The notes under the pieces were generated by a model. That model saw nothing but the letters and a program-made list of their open reading frames with translations. It had not been told where the DNA came from and did not search any database. A stretch of DNA of 64,000 nt from Azolla caroliniana (lineage: Eukaryota; Polypodiophyta): positions 35,464,001 to 35,528,000 of the forward strand of contig JBHGNT010000001.1 of assembly GCA_043228905.1 (NCBI GenBank), in the 5' to 3' direction. The translations under genes were made by a program, and so were the position numbers. Each line of letters starts with the position of its first letter. Position 1 is the stretch's first letter. Of this stretch, positions 12,709-32,968 are shown piece after piece.

Positions 12709-14451
12709 CTTTCATGTATAAACAGAGGAAACATGGTTGATGCTTTCCGGATGCATATCATGCAGACCAAAGATCTTGGCACATGTCCAATTAGGTAGAT
12801 TGGTGGATCCTCATTTTTATACATGAGAATTTGTAACGTCTACAGTGTTATTGTTGTTAGTAACAATGCAAATTCAGCATGTGCATTGAAGTTTGTGGTA
12901 GAGGTATGTTTCTGTTTCAGTGTACAGCTTGTTATGTATGTTACTATGTGGCATATAGTAACAAATAGAGTTCTGGATTTGCTGTAATGAGTAATGTGTA
13001 ACTGTCTTGTATATGCAGGCAGTGTCACTCTTCAAAGCATATTTTGGTGGTGCCTTTGATGAAGATTCGATTCGGAATAATTTTGTCCTTATATACGAGC
13101 TCCTGGATGGTACTAGCATAAAGTTTATGGAATAATTTTATGGCATTTGTTTTCTGAGTTTTGTGCTAAGTATGATTTTAGTGTTGAAAATCTTATTCAG
13201 AGATTATGGATTTTGGCTATCCTCAAAATCTCTCAACTGAGATTTTGAAGCTCTATATTACACAAGGAGTCCACTCCTCGTTCTCATCTAAGGTAGGCGA
13301 TTGATAGAAATTGTCATAGTTTGGATGCTTTCTGAAACTCTTGAAACTCAAAGTTATCTTTTGTTCATCTAACAAAATTTTCTCACCTGAACTTAGGCAC
13401 AAGATTCAAGACCTCCTGCAAATGCAACTCTTCAAGTAACAGGTGCAGTTGGTTGGCGCAGAGAAGGACTTGTCTACAAGAAGAATGAGGTGACTGTTTA
13501 TTCCTATAATATTCATAATACTCTCAAACTTATGGATGTAGTTTTGATCATCGTTTCATTCACTTGCATGTATATTTGTAGGTCTTCCTGGATATCGTGG
13601 AGAGTGCTAACTTACTCATGTCTTCAAAAGGTATGTGTTTGGAAAAAGATATTCATATGTTCATATGCCTTTTATGTCATCAACTGCTGTGGAATAATAA
13701 AAAAATTCATTACTGTTTTATGTTTGCAAGGAAAAAGTAAATACGTTTCTATGCATGCAGGCATATGGATTGAAAACTTGGTTTATATTAAGGAAAAAGT
13801 AAGCTTGGTTTATATTAGTGTAATGGAGGCCAGCTGATACACTTATATCACTTGTATTGGCGTTTCACATACTTGGTTTGGGTGTCCTAGATTTGACATT
13901 TAGTATTTTGAGGCAGTAAATTCTAGTTCAGGTTGTGATAAATATGCTATTTGGCTGCAGGAACAGTTCTGCGATGTAATGTTTCGGGAAAAGTTCTAAT
14001 GAAATGCTTCCTATCTGGTATGCCAGATTTGAAACTTGGTTTGAATGACAAAATAGGACTAGAAAAGGAATCACAAATTAAAGCTCGGCCCACAAAAAGG
14101 TATTCTGTCATGAGTGGTTTATCTTGATGCATGAAATTCATGGTTTTTAGCTGCTTCAATTTCAGTATCTGTATTACCTCTGGTATTTTTCAGTGGTACA
14201 ACAATTGAATTGGATGATGTTACGTTCCACCAATGTGTGAACCTTACTCGTTTTAATTCAGAGAAGACAGTCAGCTTTGTTCCTCCAGATGGGGAATTTG
14301 AACTCATGAAGTATGTATGCAAGCTAGAATCTGCAAAATATTCTTACACTCTACATCATAGGTTATTGGTAGAGATTTATTCTAATGTCAAGCATGAAAA
14401 TAAAAAAATAGATAAAATAATAAAGAGAGAGAAAGAAAAGTGGTGATCCAC

Positions 14452-14600
14452 CCGGCCTTTAAGGTTTGTCTCAATCCCTAGGATTAAATGTAATCCTCCC
14501 TTCTTTGCACTCTCAATTAACCCGCACACTCTTATCTTTGTGTCTAGAAAACTATGTTAACTACCATGGTTATGCCCGTAGCAGTTATAGGTGTGAAAAT
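14452..14600 (+). repeat. dispersed repeat copy A, in AP-2 mu intron 8
   Basis: This segment shares ordered blocks with 33556-33712, including TTGTCTCAAT, CCTAGGATTAAA, GTAATCC, CCCTTCTTT, AACCC-CACAC and TGGT-ATGCCC. The order and spacing argue for a common origin, probably a small non-autonomous mobile element. I could not define terminal repeats or target-site duplications. Confidence 0.7.
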
Positions 14601-17600
14601 ATAGACATATGATTCTACCTTTAAAATTTTGAAGCATAGTGGTTCATAACTTTGCAAATGCATATAGCAGGCAACGGAAGGAACCTATGTATGAGTAGTT
14701 TCTGCTTTATTTTTTGTCTTAATTAACCTGTATATTCACTACAATTAGAAAACTGATTCACCTACAGTTTTCAATTACTGCTAAAACATAATAAACACGT
14801 CTGAATAATGAAAACCTGCTGTTTGAAACAAAAGCATTGATTTATGACAGTCTGAGGACGTTCGAACTGTAGGAGCATGATATGTCCTAGAAAATGGAAA
14901 TAGGTATATCTCTGAATGGTTACTATTATGTGAGTCAATGGATTTGTGGAATTCCAACTTATATTTATGTGATGTAGGTATCGAATAACAGAAGGTGTGA
15001 ACCTGCCTTTCCATGTACTGCCAATCATTAAAGAGCTGGGAAGAACTCGGATGGAAGTCAACGTGAAGGTAGAATTTGTCACTTTTGAGGCTCTACATCG
15101 ATTTTCTGTCAATGTGTCCAATTTCATTGTTGTGCTAATGGGTAATTGTTTTGTGCAGGTCAAAAGTGTTGTTGGAGCCAAAATGTTTGCCCTCAATGTA
15201 ATGGTGAAAGTACCTGACCCAAAGCAGATAGCAAAGGCCAGCTTTCAAGTAACAGCAGGCAAAGCAAAGTATAATGCAGCAATAGATTGCCTTGTGTGGA
15301 AGTAAGTGGAAAACTTGAACATTGCTTTCATATATTTGCATTGTAAGTGGGAATTAGATATTATCTTTGCGTTAGCATTGGAATTTTCTTGATCCTTGAT
15401 ATGCCATGCCTTTTACAGAAGGAAAGGGAAAATTTAAGCATTGCCTTCAAGTATAGTCATTATTAAACATTATATTCTTAACATTGAAATTGACTTGATC
15501 CTTGATATGCCTTTGTCAGAATAAAGAAGTTTCCTGGACAGACTGAATGCTCGAGGATTGCAGAGGTTGAGTTGATATCAGCAATTGTAGAAAAGAAGCC
15601 ATGGACAAGGCCACCTATTCAGATGGAATTCCAGGTGCTTTAGAAAAATATCCATGCTGTTTGCAATGAAGAAATTATTGGGGAAATTGAGTGGAGTAAG
15701 AAGGGTATTATCTCTGTAGGTACCCATGTTCACAGCATCGGGATTATGTGTAAGGTTCTTGAAGGTACCGCGAAATGCATTGTACTTTGTACTGAACACT
15801 TTTCTTTGTTTATTTAATCCTCACGCTTGAAATCTGTGACTGTTGTCTTTGAACAAGGTATGGGAGAAAAGTGGATATAATACTGTGGAATGGGTGCGAT
15901 ACATTTCGAAAGCAGGTTCATATGAGATATGTTACCCCGTACGAGCTGTACGGAGAGTCAAGTGTGATGAGCGAGGCTCGAATATTATCATGATGATGTT
16001 GTATATGTGTAGGGAACATAAATGTAATTGTGAGTTGATATGTATGTGAACACATGCACACGTGTGTGCATGTGGAGGGATACGATGAGGTGTGAGTGAG
16101 TGTCCAATATGAATGCTCTAGGGGGCTTACACCCCTTTGTATCTACCCCCTCTTGTATTATTTAACCCCTTTATGGGGAATGAATGAATGAATGAACATT
16201 TCTCTCTATCTCTCTTTTCATCTCTCTCTCTCTCTCTCTCTCCCCCTCAACGTTGAACCCCCTTGGGGGGGGGAGTGGAGCCATTCTAGGCACCACCCCC
16301 CACCCCGCAATGCTCATCAATGTCATCCTTACCCCGCGATGCTTCTCAATAATTCTCAACATCTTCATGTCAATCTCTATCACCATCATACTCTTCATCA
16401 TCTTTGCTATTTCACCATGTCTATCTTCGTCATCATCAATCATCATCATTATCATTCTCATTAACCCTAACCCTAAAAACCTACAACAAGATACGATGTT
16501 AGACAAAGTAAAATTAAGGATTTGGAGAAATGTCCATATAACACTGGAATGGCCGTGGTAGATTATGAGGGCAGGTTCATGTGGTAATCGTAAAACCAAT
16601 GGACACAACAAGTATGTTCCTTATGGATCAGGGATTATGTGTTTGGGCTAGAAATGCGGGGTTTTCATTAGGCTAACCCTTTGGCACATCTGAAAATCCA
16701 CCTCACAATGTACATACCAATTCCACTGAGGTTAAGCTGTCATGGAGAAATGTGCTATGCCTTTTTTTTCTCAAAGTGGCAATCATGGTCCAATGATTGC
16801 ACCTTTTTGAGGTTTGTGATTTCTGGACTTGGATCAGCAAATGCACTCTCTCCATTTAAAATGTCTTGGTTCGGTAATAATGGGGGTGGAATTCTAATTA
16901 TCTATTATCAAACATGTTACAAGCCATGCTGATTAATGATGACAATAATGCCAAGTTACCTTAGCTAATGGATAAGAGTTTGTGAGATACATGAAAAGGA
17001 ACTCTGATCAACAACTCAAGATCAAAGAGAATTCATATTCATTCAAGCCTTTATGTAATCCGTTCTCTGAATTTCGGTTTCTGAAATTTGTATTGTTTTT
17101 GACTTTGGTCCTTTTTTACATGGGAGACATATGTAAGTAATCTAAAGCACTATTGGACAATCAATTTTCTTATGCCAATGCTATTTTGGATGTGTAATGA
17201 AAGCTAAGTGCGTCGCATAGCTTTTGCACGTGGTAAAGGGTTGAATTCCCACAAATAATGGGAAAGGTTGAAAGGTTTTTCTTTCTTTAGTGATGGCAAC
17301 TTACACTTACATCTTAGCTCATATTGATGCTATACATCTCCATATACCTATACAAGGCTTACATTTACATAAATACATATAATGCAATGGAATTTAACCA
17401 AAATACCCATAAATTCTCTCCATGCACCTACATTCCTCTATTCCTTTCTAAATCAACACCATTCTACTCTTTGATTACAAGTCAACTTTGTCATTGATAA
17501 CATGGATATTTGTTTTTACACATGACTAATAATCTCTTGTATCATTGCTCCATTGAGTCTCTTCAATGGCTATCATCATTGATAATGGATTGTGGTAGTT

Positions 17601-17778
17601 CTTGAAATGTAATTGGCATTCTAAATTGCCACTGGTTGCAAAGTTCTTCATTTGGAGAAGATTGATTGGGGTTTTCTCTAAAGCAACATGAACTAACAAC
17701 ATACAATTGCTTCTTTTGTATTGTTATGTTGAAGATAGTACTAATTATTTCATACTATATGTCAGATTTGGAGTACAT

Positions 17779-18115
17779 TTCTCAAATTTAGCAAGTTCTG
17801 TCATGTTGTTATATGATGCCAAGACAATGGGTGTTTGCACAATTCACAATAAGAGATGAGGATCGTTTTCCTATTTCTAATATATCAGGGATTGCATCGT
17901 AATTGGGATATATGCAATGCTTTTGTATTTGATGGTAAGCGTAGAGTCAAATCATATCCACAAAAGTTGAAGAGAGTACTAATGTGACAAATTTCTTTAC
18001 TGGAGCAAGTGGAAATTCTTTTCTTGGTGGAATGTTTGTCTTGGTCATTGGGAAATAGACATGTCCCACTACTCTGGTATTGGTGATCACACTCAATTGT
18101 GGTACCATTGTAGTG
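17779..18115 (+). repeat. dispersed repeat, left copy of a 17.8/53.5 kb pair
   Basis: This segment aligns by eye to 53463-53800 in the same orientation for over 300 bases. Shared blocks in order include GTGTTTGCACAATTCAC, TTTTCCT-TTTCTAA, AATTGGGATAT, ACATGTCCCACTA and TGTGGTAC. The pair suggests a mobile element or part of one such as an LTR. No protein is visible in either copy. Confidence 0.8.
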
Positions 18116-18313
18116 TCTTGATCCATGAGAAAGAGAGAGACTTTTGTTTAATTGTTTAGTGTGTTTTGGGGGGGGTGGGCGATGGAAGGGTATGATAGCG
18201 AGTTTCTTAAAACCAGAAACAGAGAAAAGGGTATTTTTTCCCGGTACCCCTCTCCCTTGATCCACCCCGCCCTCTGTTACCTTGAGGACGAGACTGCCAA
18301 GATAGACAATCAC

Positions 18314-18473
18314 AAACCCTAAATCCTCTCAAGCGTCAGCAGAGCAGGCCTTCGTATCGGGAAATATACACTTAAAAAAACCCATCTAGCACAGAAGAAT
18401 CGATCAAAAGACAGAGACTGGTCCAGGTTCGTTAGTCAATAGCTTTGCTTTGCTTTTTAGGGTTAGGGTTTTC
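18314..18473. promoter_or_regulatory. telo-box motifs upstream of the glycine-rich hnRNP gene
   Basis: AAACCCTAA occurs at 18314-18322 and its complement in a doubled form (AGGGTTAGGGTTTT) at 18459-18472, some 170-330 bases before the start codon. Telo-boxes are frequent in promoters and leaders of plant genes for translation and RNA metabolism, where they act with other elements in dividing cells. Function at this gene is inferred from position only. Confidence 0.55.
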
Positions 18474-18644
18474 TTCTCCTTTCTTTCTCGGAGGGAAATC
18501 AGGGTCCCCTTGAAGAAAAGAAGGAACGCAGGTAATCAAATTGTGCTTTTGGAACTAAACAGATTTAGCGTTCCGTTTTGATTAGGGTTTAAGCTAGGAT
18601 TACAACAGTGTAGATAGAGACGAAGAAAATCTTTTTGGGATAGG

Positions 18645-21338
18645 ATGGAGGCTGAGCGCGCGTATAGTGATGAGTTTGAACAACAAAACAACATAGAACA
18701 ACGAAACAACATAGATCATCAAGAAGAAGATGAAGAAGAGGAGGAAGAGGTAGAAGAAGAAACAAAGACAGAAAACAGAGAGGAAGCAGAGAACCCTAAT
18801 TTTAGTGTGGCTTCAGCTAAGGATGCCTCCAGCAATAATAAATCTTCCTCCAGTTCAGGGTTAGTTTTGCCAAGATCCATTAGCTAAACGCAATAGATTT
18901 AGTTTTAGCATTAGATCAAGGTCTTTTTTTAGCTACTTCCTGATATGTTATAAAGTTTGCTATATAAATATGGTTGTCCAAATGATCCATAGAAATCAGT
19001 TTTGTTAGTTGTCATCATCGTAGTAGCAATGAGTTTTTGTCCCTAACTTTCACTTGACTTCCATTCGCATGCCCAAAAGGAAGATCTTCATAGGTGGACT
19101 AGCAGGTGAAACAACAACAGGTAAAGTCACCATTTGAATATTTACATATGCCTTCTTGTCATAGATATATGTCTATTATGTGTTCCATTCCATGCGAAAT
19201 GTGATGTGACATTTTCATCATTCTATTTAGTTATATCTTTATGAAAAGTACAATTTTGTGTTCAAATTTTGTGCAATGCAGCAACATTCTTTCCTCCTAA
19301 ATATGACTTTTTTTTATCCCTTAATGCTCAATTCAATGCTGAATGCAATATCTGATTTGCATCTTCCTTCCTACTTATATCTCTGTAAACATTCAATTAT
19401 TTATCCATTTCAATTCCTAAATGCAATGTAAAATACACACTTTTCTTCCATTGTATTTATCTGTATCTTTGTAAATGATCAAATATGTTTAAATAGAAAT
19501 TAGCATTTCCTTTTTCATTCTATCTATTCTTATATTTATAAAACATCTACTATATATTCAACTCAACCCCAAAATGCAATGTGGTGTTTACATCTTTCTT
19601 TCATGCGTCTATTTAAGTCTTTGTAAAAGATAAATTATGCATGCAATAAATTATAAAATTAAATGGGAATTCTAATAATTCTTTCCTCTATATATAAAAC
19701 ATCTAATTATGTATTCAATTAAATTACTATTGCAATGGGATGTTCGCATGTTTCTCTCTCTCTCTCTACCTGTGCATTCACAAAATATAAATGATGCAAG
19801 ATTCAATTCCAAATGCAATGTGGGATGTTGTATTTTGGAACTTACAAGGTATAATTCCTTATGGTATCAGAAAAGCTAACAAAACATTTCAAGAAATATG
19901 GAGAAATCATTGATTCTGTCATTATGCGAGATCGTGTCACCGGGCACACCAGGGGGTTTGGCTTTGTCACGTATTTGGATCCATCTGTTGTTGATAGAGT
20001 AATGCAAGATAAGCATGTTCTCGATGGGAAAACAGTAAGTGCTAAACAATGATTTACATTGATGCTGCAATTTATGGTAAAAACGTGTTCAAGAGAACGC
20101 TTTTGCTCATTGCTACCTTAATTGTATAGGTCGAGATTAAGAAGTCTGTTCCACGAGAGAAGATGGTGAAAGGACCAAGAACCAAGAAAATATTTGTTGG
20201 TGGCATTCCTACTTCAGTTACTGAAGGTAATTGGAAATTAGTTTATACAATTCCACAACTTTATTTTTTTTGGCCTTGTTATTGATTAACCTCTTTGTGA
20301 CAACAGATGAGTTTCAAGAATACTTCTCTAAGTTTGGTAAAGTTTCTGAGTGTCAAATAATGCAAGATCGAGAGAGTGGGCGGTCGAGGGGTTTTGGGTT
20401 CATAACCTTTGAAAATGAAGATTCTGTGGATGAGCTGCTTTCGCATGATGGGAAACTGGAGCTTTCAGGCAAGCAGGTGACAGATAGGCATAAGCCCTAT
20501 GTTATAAGAGAAAAAATGATGAGATAAGGCTTCATTTGAAACTGAAACCAAATTATGATCACAAACTTTGCATAGTAGGAGAAAAAGGAAGCTACAAGTA
20601 ATTAAACAATTGAAATCATGAAAGACAAGAAGAAAAAAGGAAAATAGATCTCTCTCTCTCTCTCGCATCAAGAAACAATAACTGCACTACCAATTAAGGG
20701 CAGGTCTGAGGCAAAGCACTTTAGCAATTTACATATGGTTTTGTAAGGCTTAAGCATGTCTCTAGTTTTGTTAGGCCTATCTCTGCCCCAAAAATGTAGA
20801 TGCAAGACAATGCATGTGTTTTAGTAAACATGTTTTTCTTTCATAAACCCATGTTATTGCAATTTGTGGTCAAATTCTTTTGTAGGTTGAGGTGAAAAAG
20901 GCAGAGCCGAAGAGAAATGCTCCGGAGCCAGGGCCTCTGGTAAGAGGAGGTCACCGTGGTGGAGATTATGGAGGCTACACTGACTTCATGCCTTACAGTA
21001 GCGGACCTTATGGTGATCCATACAGAGGTGGATATGGACCAAGAGGTATGGGTAGTGTTTACAGTGGTGGAGGATATGGAGGTTTTCGAGGTGGTTATGG
21101 AGGCTCTGGCTCTGGTTATGGCTATAGTGGTGGCCCTTTTGGTGGTGGTTATGATGGATTTCGAGGCAGTTATGGTGGTGGTGTTCTCGGTGGTTATGGA
21201 GCAGAGTTTGACAGTTATGGGAGTATGTCATATGGCGCAGGTGGTGGTGGTGCCTATGGTGCCGGTGGTCACACCAGTGGATATGGAAGTGCCCGTAGTT
21301 CTACCTCGGGTCGTTATCACCCATACAGTAAAAACTGA
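18645..21338 (+). CDS. Musashi/hnRNP A-like glycine-rich RNA-binding protein, two RRMs
   Basis: Six exons: 18645-18859, 19080-19120, 19871-20034, 20130-20226, 20307-20476 and 20886-21338. All phases agree, giving 379 residues. The order is an acidic Glu-rich N-terminus (1-71), RRM1 (about 73-147; RNP2 KIFIGGL, RNP1 RGFGFVTY), a short basic linker with TKKIFVGGIP opening RRM2 (about 161-232; RNP1 RGFGFITF), then a Gly/Tyr-rich tail (about 245-379) ending SGRYHPYSKN. The tail end and the VEIKK/VEVKKAEPK linkers match the Arabidopsis At3g13224/At1g17640 group. Such proteins bind RNA in the nucleus or shuttle, and the low-complexity tail can drive condensation. The start ATG opens a frame with no upstream ATG in phase after a probable leader intron. 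Targets are unknown. Confidence 0.95.
19172..19845 (+). repeat. degenerate tandem repeat filling hnRNP intron 2
   Basis: Most of the 750-bp intron 2 is built from about six diverged units of roughly 100-120 bases. Each holds AATGCAATGT-like words, then a T/C-rich stretch with TCTATTTA and CTTTGTAAA, then AAATTATG-like words. It ends about 25 bases before the exon 3 acceptor. Confidence 0.7.
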
Positions 21339-22917
21339 AGTACCCTTGGGCTGCATGATTCTAGAAGGTTTCTCTAATTCATTTGTGTTTAAAGATTTTA
21401 AGATGGTGATTGTATGCATTTGACAGTCTGCAATTAATGATCCCTTCTGGCAATCTATAATTATGGATCTATAAGAACTAACATATGTAGTGTGGGTTTT
21501 GAGTTTTGGAATGTTCTGTTTCTGTGCTCTGGTAACTCATGTCTTGAAGTGTTTCCTTGCCTGAATATATGCCATTGGGACCAAACCCAACACTAATTTG
21601 CTCTCAAGGATTGACCAGCCAGCGATTGTGATGTACAATGCTGGCCCATGAGGCTTGGCACAATAGGATGAACAAGGTCTAGTTTTTTGCCAATGAATTA
21701 CTAGGTATTGGTGGATGTTGTATTTAATGACATCAATTCTGATTTCTTGTCTTCTAATGTATCAAAGTCATCCAAACATGTTCATGTTACTAATCAAATT
21801 GACCAACATATATCTTTAGATTTCCTCCAGTTTTGATGCATGCACTGTGGATGTTCAGTAGTATATCAAGCAAAAATTCCATATTTTGGCTTGCATACAT
21901 GTTGTGTAAGCCAAAACATAAGTTTTTGTATTTTAGCCCTTGTGTACAATAACCATTCGATTAAGTGTGTGTCCACTTAAGTGTGTCATTCTATTAAGTG
22001 CACTTTTTATAGAGGTCAAAATCCAAATCATAAAAATTTCATTGTTTCATTGTTCTAAACATTCAAAAAACACCAAAATGATGTTGTGAACCACAAAATG
22101 AATCGAACTTGGATCTTGCATTCCTACCATTACATAGGTTGGGCATAGCATGGGTCTATTAAGTGAAAGCTATTAATTGGTTAATCGATTAATAGCTCAT
22201 TATCTGGACTCAAGGGAAAGCTATTAATAGCTCATTATGTGAGCTCACATAAAGGAAGAACTACTAATCGATTAATAGCTCATTATGTGAACTCACATTA
22301 GGGGAAAGTTGTTAATCGATTAATAGCTCATTATGTGGACTTACATAAAGGAAAAACTATTAATCAATTAATAGCTCATTATGTGGACACTCCTTGAAGG
22401 GAAAGCTATTAATCGATTAATAGCTATTTATCTATTAACACAACTTACAAGTATTTGGATTCAAATCCCTACTTTTAGGTATTTTTGTTGCACTATCTCT
22501 GCCAAGTACGTGGATCATTTCTCCTAAACCACATGCCACATATCAAACTAACGACATCATGCACAACCTCCGAACAGTTACCATCTAAAATATGCAGAGA
22601 ATCAGGCCATGTAAACTATGCACAAGACCTCCCTTCTCTTCTTTCTCTCGTATTCATACCATAGACACCAAAAAATAGACATACTGAAGAAACGTGATGA
22701 GTGACGTGCATTGCAACAGCGTGGGAGCAATTACAACAGCAAGGAAGGCCTCAACGATGGCTGTTGGGGTTGGGCTTTCTCAAAATTAGAACAGGAAAGA
22801 AAAAATTGGGAATTTGTTTTTGATTAAAAAAGCCCTAAATGCGCAGCTTGGTTAAGTGAGCACATTTCCCTTGCGTTCAAAGTGCACACCTAACCGAATG
22901 TCTACTGTATTTGATTT
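21339..22917. other. intergenic region between convergent hnRNP and beta-glucosidase
   Basis: About the first 250 bases are likely the hnRNP 3'UTR. Nothing recognisable follows until the tandem array at 22165-22432 (separate entry). No coding sequence is supported. Confidence 0.5.
22165..22432. repeat. minisatellite with TTAATCGATTAA palindrome in each unit
   Basis: Five to six tandem units of about 45-60 bases. Each contains ATTAATCGATTAATAGCTCATTAT or a one-base variant, followed by GTGGACTCACAT-like sequence and AAAGGAAAAACT. The central TTAATCGATTAA is a perfect 12-base palindrome, and the reading TAATCGATTA is kept in most units. No gene overlaps it. Confidence 0.85.
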
Positions 22918-31297
<8,380 letters not shown>

Positions 31298-32968
31298 GTA
31301 ATATAAATATACATACATATAGACACATATTAAAGCATCAAATTAGCAGAGATTTAGTGTATCTGAGTATTTACATAGCTGTCAGTTTCTTGTATACAAT
31401 TTGTCTGTGCAATAGAAGTAAGATCATGTTCTGATGCGGCCTCACAATTCATATTTCTTTATGTCTCTTTCTTCGAAGTTGGTCCCGCCCCAAAAGCAAA
31501 GAAAAGGAAAAGGAAACAAGATTTTGGCTATTTGCCGAAATACCCCTCTGCTGCTAGAGGAGTTTTCAGAGCAACAACTGTTTTTTTTCAGATCACTATA
31601 TTAGTTGTGATCAAAATAATCATTTGCCCGTCTGCTCAATAGTTCATAGATGATTACCACAGTCTCTCTCTACATTCGGCAATACATACAAGGACCCACT
31701 AGAAATAACCCCACTGCTAGGATTTGCATTGAGAGTAGCATCTTTCATCATTTTGAGTACATACCTTGCTCACAAAGTCATGTGGTAGTTTATCTTTTAT
31801 AATATAGCTAATGAGTTTAATATGTACATGAAATCATAAGTCATCAATGCTCTAGAATTAATCTAATGTCCAATGTGCTAGGATTATTTGGATATCTTGA
31901 AATCATGTAGTATTTTGATGGAACACTTTATGTCAACTTTGGTTTCTTCATACACCTTTGAGATAAACTCTTTACATCAGCCACAATTTGCAAAAATCCC
32001 TCAACGAATATTTTACCTTTAATCTAAGGGCTTTCGATTCATTTGGTATATACTTTTTTTGTGCGGATTTTTTTAACTCAAATGGAGGTTTTTCACCCAT
32101 AATATATGTCTTGTGAAATTCTAATTCTAATTCTTGTGAAATAACCAGTATCAATTACAAATTAGTGAGCCACGACAATATGCTACAAACTGCTAGTATG
32201 TATTACTGAAACTATTAACAACTAAACATATTCATCGAGCCTTATCATAAAATAGTTGTTTTCATGTTTTCATCTCTACCAATAACAATGTATTCAATAA
32301 AGGCATGTATTTGGTTGTATGTGGTGCATACAACCACTTAATACTATCACTTGAAGTTGTCATTAATTAGTTAGCAATGGTTTTCAAGTAAACTGTGATC
32401 TATCATCAGTTAACATCTGCTTATTAAATATCCATGTTACATAAACTTACTTGTCAAACATTACCTATAAACTTTATATAGAGGGAGAGTTATCAGCAAC
32501 AAGGATAGCCCTATGGGAATCCATATTACAAGATACAACCATGAGAATGCATGAAACAAGGAACCTTAATCATCTTTCCATAGCACGTCTGCTTCTTTAA
32601 GAAGCAAAGGATTTACCATGTCATGTCAACTATCTTCACTCATTATTATTACACACTAGCATATCATTATATACAAGAAGACAAAGGTTCTTTGGATTAC
32701 ATGAACGAAAAACTTCATCATTCCAGAAAAGTTTCTTTGGTTAATTCAATTTGCATCATTACAGAAAAGTTCCTTTTGTTTGTTCAACTTGTTTCCCTGT
32801 ACTAGAAACAAAACATTTAGCTGAAACATCCTTTCTCTAGTTCTAAAATGCCTCAGCAGTAAAATAAAGTCTAGCTCTATTGGACACATTTTTATTCATA
32901 CAAACTCTTTATGCTCAATCCTCTTTGTTTAAAGTTGAGCAAAGGGAATCAAGGAAACCTTGGCTACA
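31298..32968. other. beta-glucosidase promoter and intergenic DNA
   Basis: Upstream of the minus-strand beta-glucosidase the sequence is AT-rich, with TATATTTATA close to the start codon. From 31600 to 32900 I see no gene; 32820-32968 is probably 3'UTR of the reductase gene. Confidence 0.45.

Larger units (their letters stand above)
10304..16049 (+). pseudogene. AP2M: AP-2 complex subunit mu, 13 exons, with premature stop
   Basis: Exons: 10304-10380, 12726-12903, 13019-13109, 13201-13292, 13397-13489, 13582-13630, 13961-14099, 14194-14310, 14978-15068, 15159-15301, 15520-15634, 15720-15764 and 15858-16049. All junctions are GT-AG and all phases match, giving 474 codons. Identity is clear: AYFGGAFDEDSIRNNFVLIYELLDE in the longin part, VGWRREGLVYKKNEVFLDIVES opening the mu-homology domain (about residues 165-434), and EFELMKYRITEGVNLPF later. 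AP-2 mu binds YxxPhi cargo and PI(4,5)P2 at the plasma membrane in clathrin endocytosis. Three defects stand out: exon 1 lacks about six residues found in other plant AP2M (FLNL joins directly to HRLYRDD); codon 50 is TAG at 12796-12798 where Gln is usual; and the C-terminus runs about 37 residues past the normal end. The rest is well conserved, so this is a young pseudogene, a damaged allele, or a locus with sequence errors. Confidence 0.8.
16050..18644. other. AP-2 mu 3' flank, intergenic DNA and hnRNP leader
   Basis: No gene is supported. 16180-16245 has GAAT repeats and a (CT)n tract, and 16262-16275 a G-run. Two AACCCTAA telomere-like units stand at 16462-16476. From 16600 to 17780 nothing is recognisable. 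17779-18115 is a dispersed repeat (separate entry). Close to the hnRNP start are telo-box motifs and a possible 5'UTR intron (donor about 18531, acceptor about 18608). Confidence 0.5.

Noticed and set aside
12796-12798. Rescue of the AP-2 mu TAG by alternative splicing at the adjacent ATTAG-GTAG
   Set aside because: Using that site as acceptor or donor shifts the frame or keeps the stop in every combination I tried with exons 1 and 3.
20956-21423. A 155-residue Val/Met-rich frame and minus-strand His-rich frames at 20986-21231
   Set aside because: They are shadows of the Gly/Tyr-rich tail of the hnRNP gene, produced by GGN repeats read in other frames.
22165-22432. CRISPR-like appearance of regularly spaced palindromic repeats
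   Set aside because: The DNA is from a plant nucleus, spacers are themselves repeated, and no cas genes exist; it is a minisatellite.
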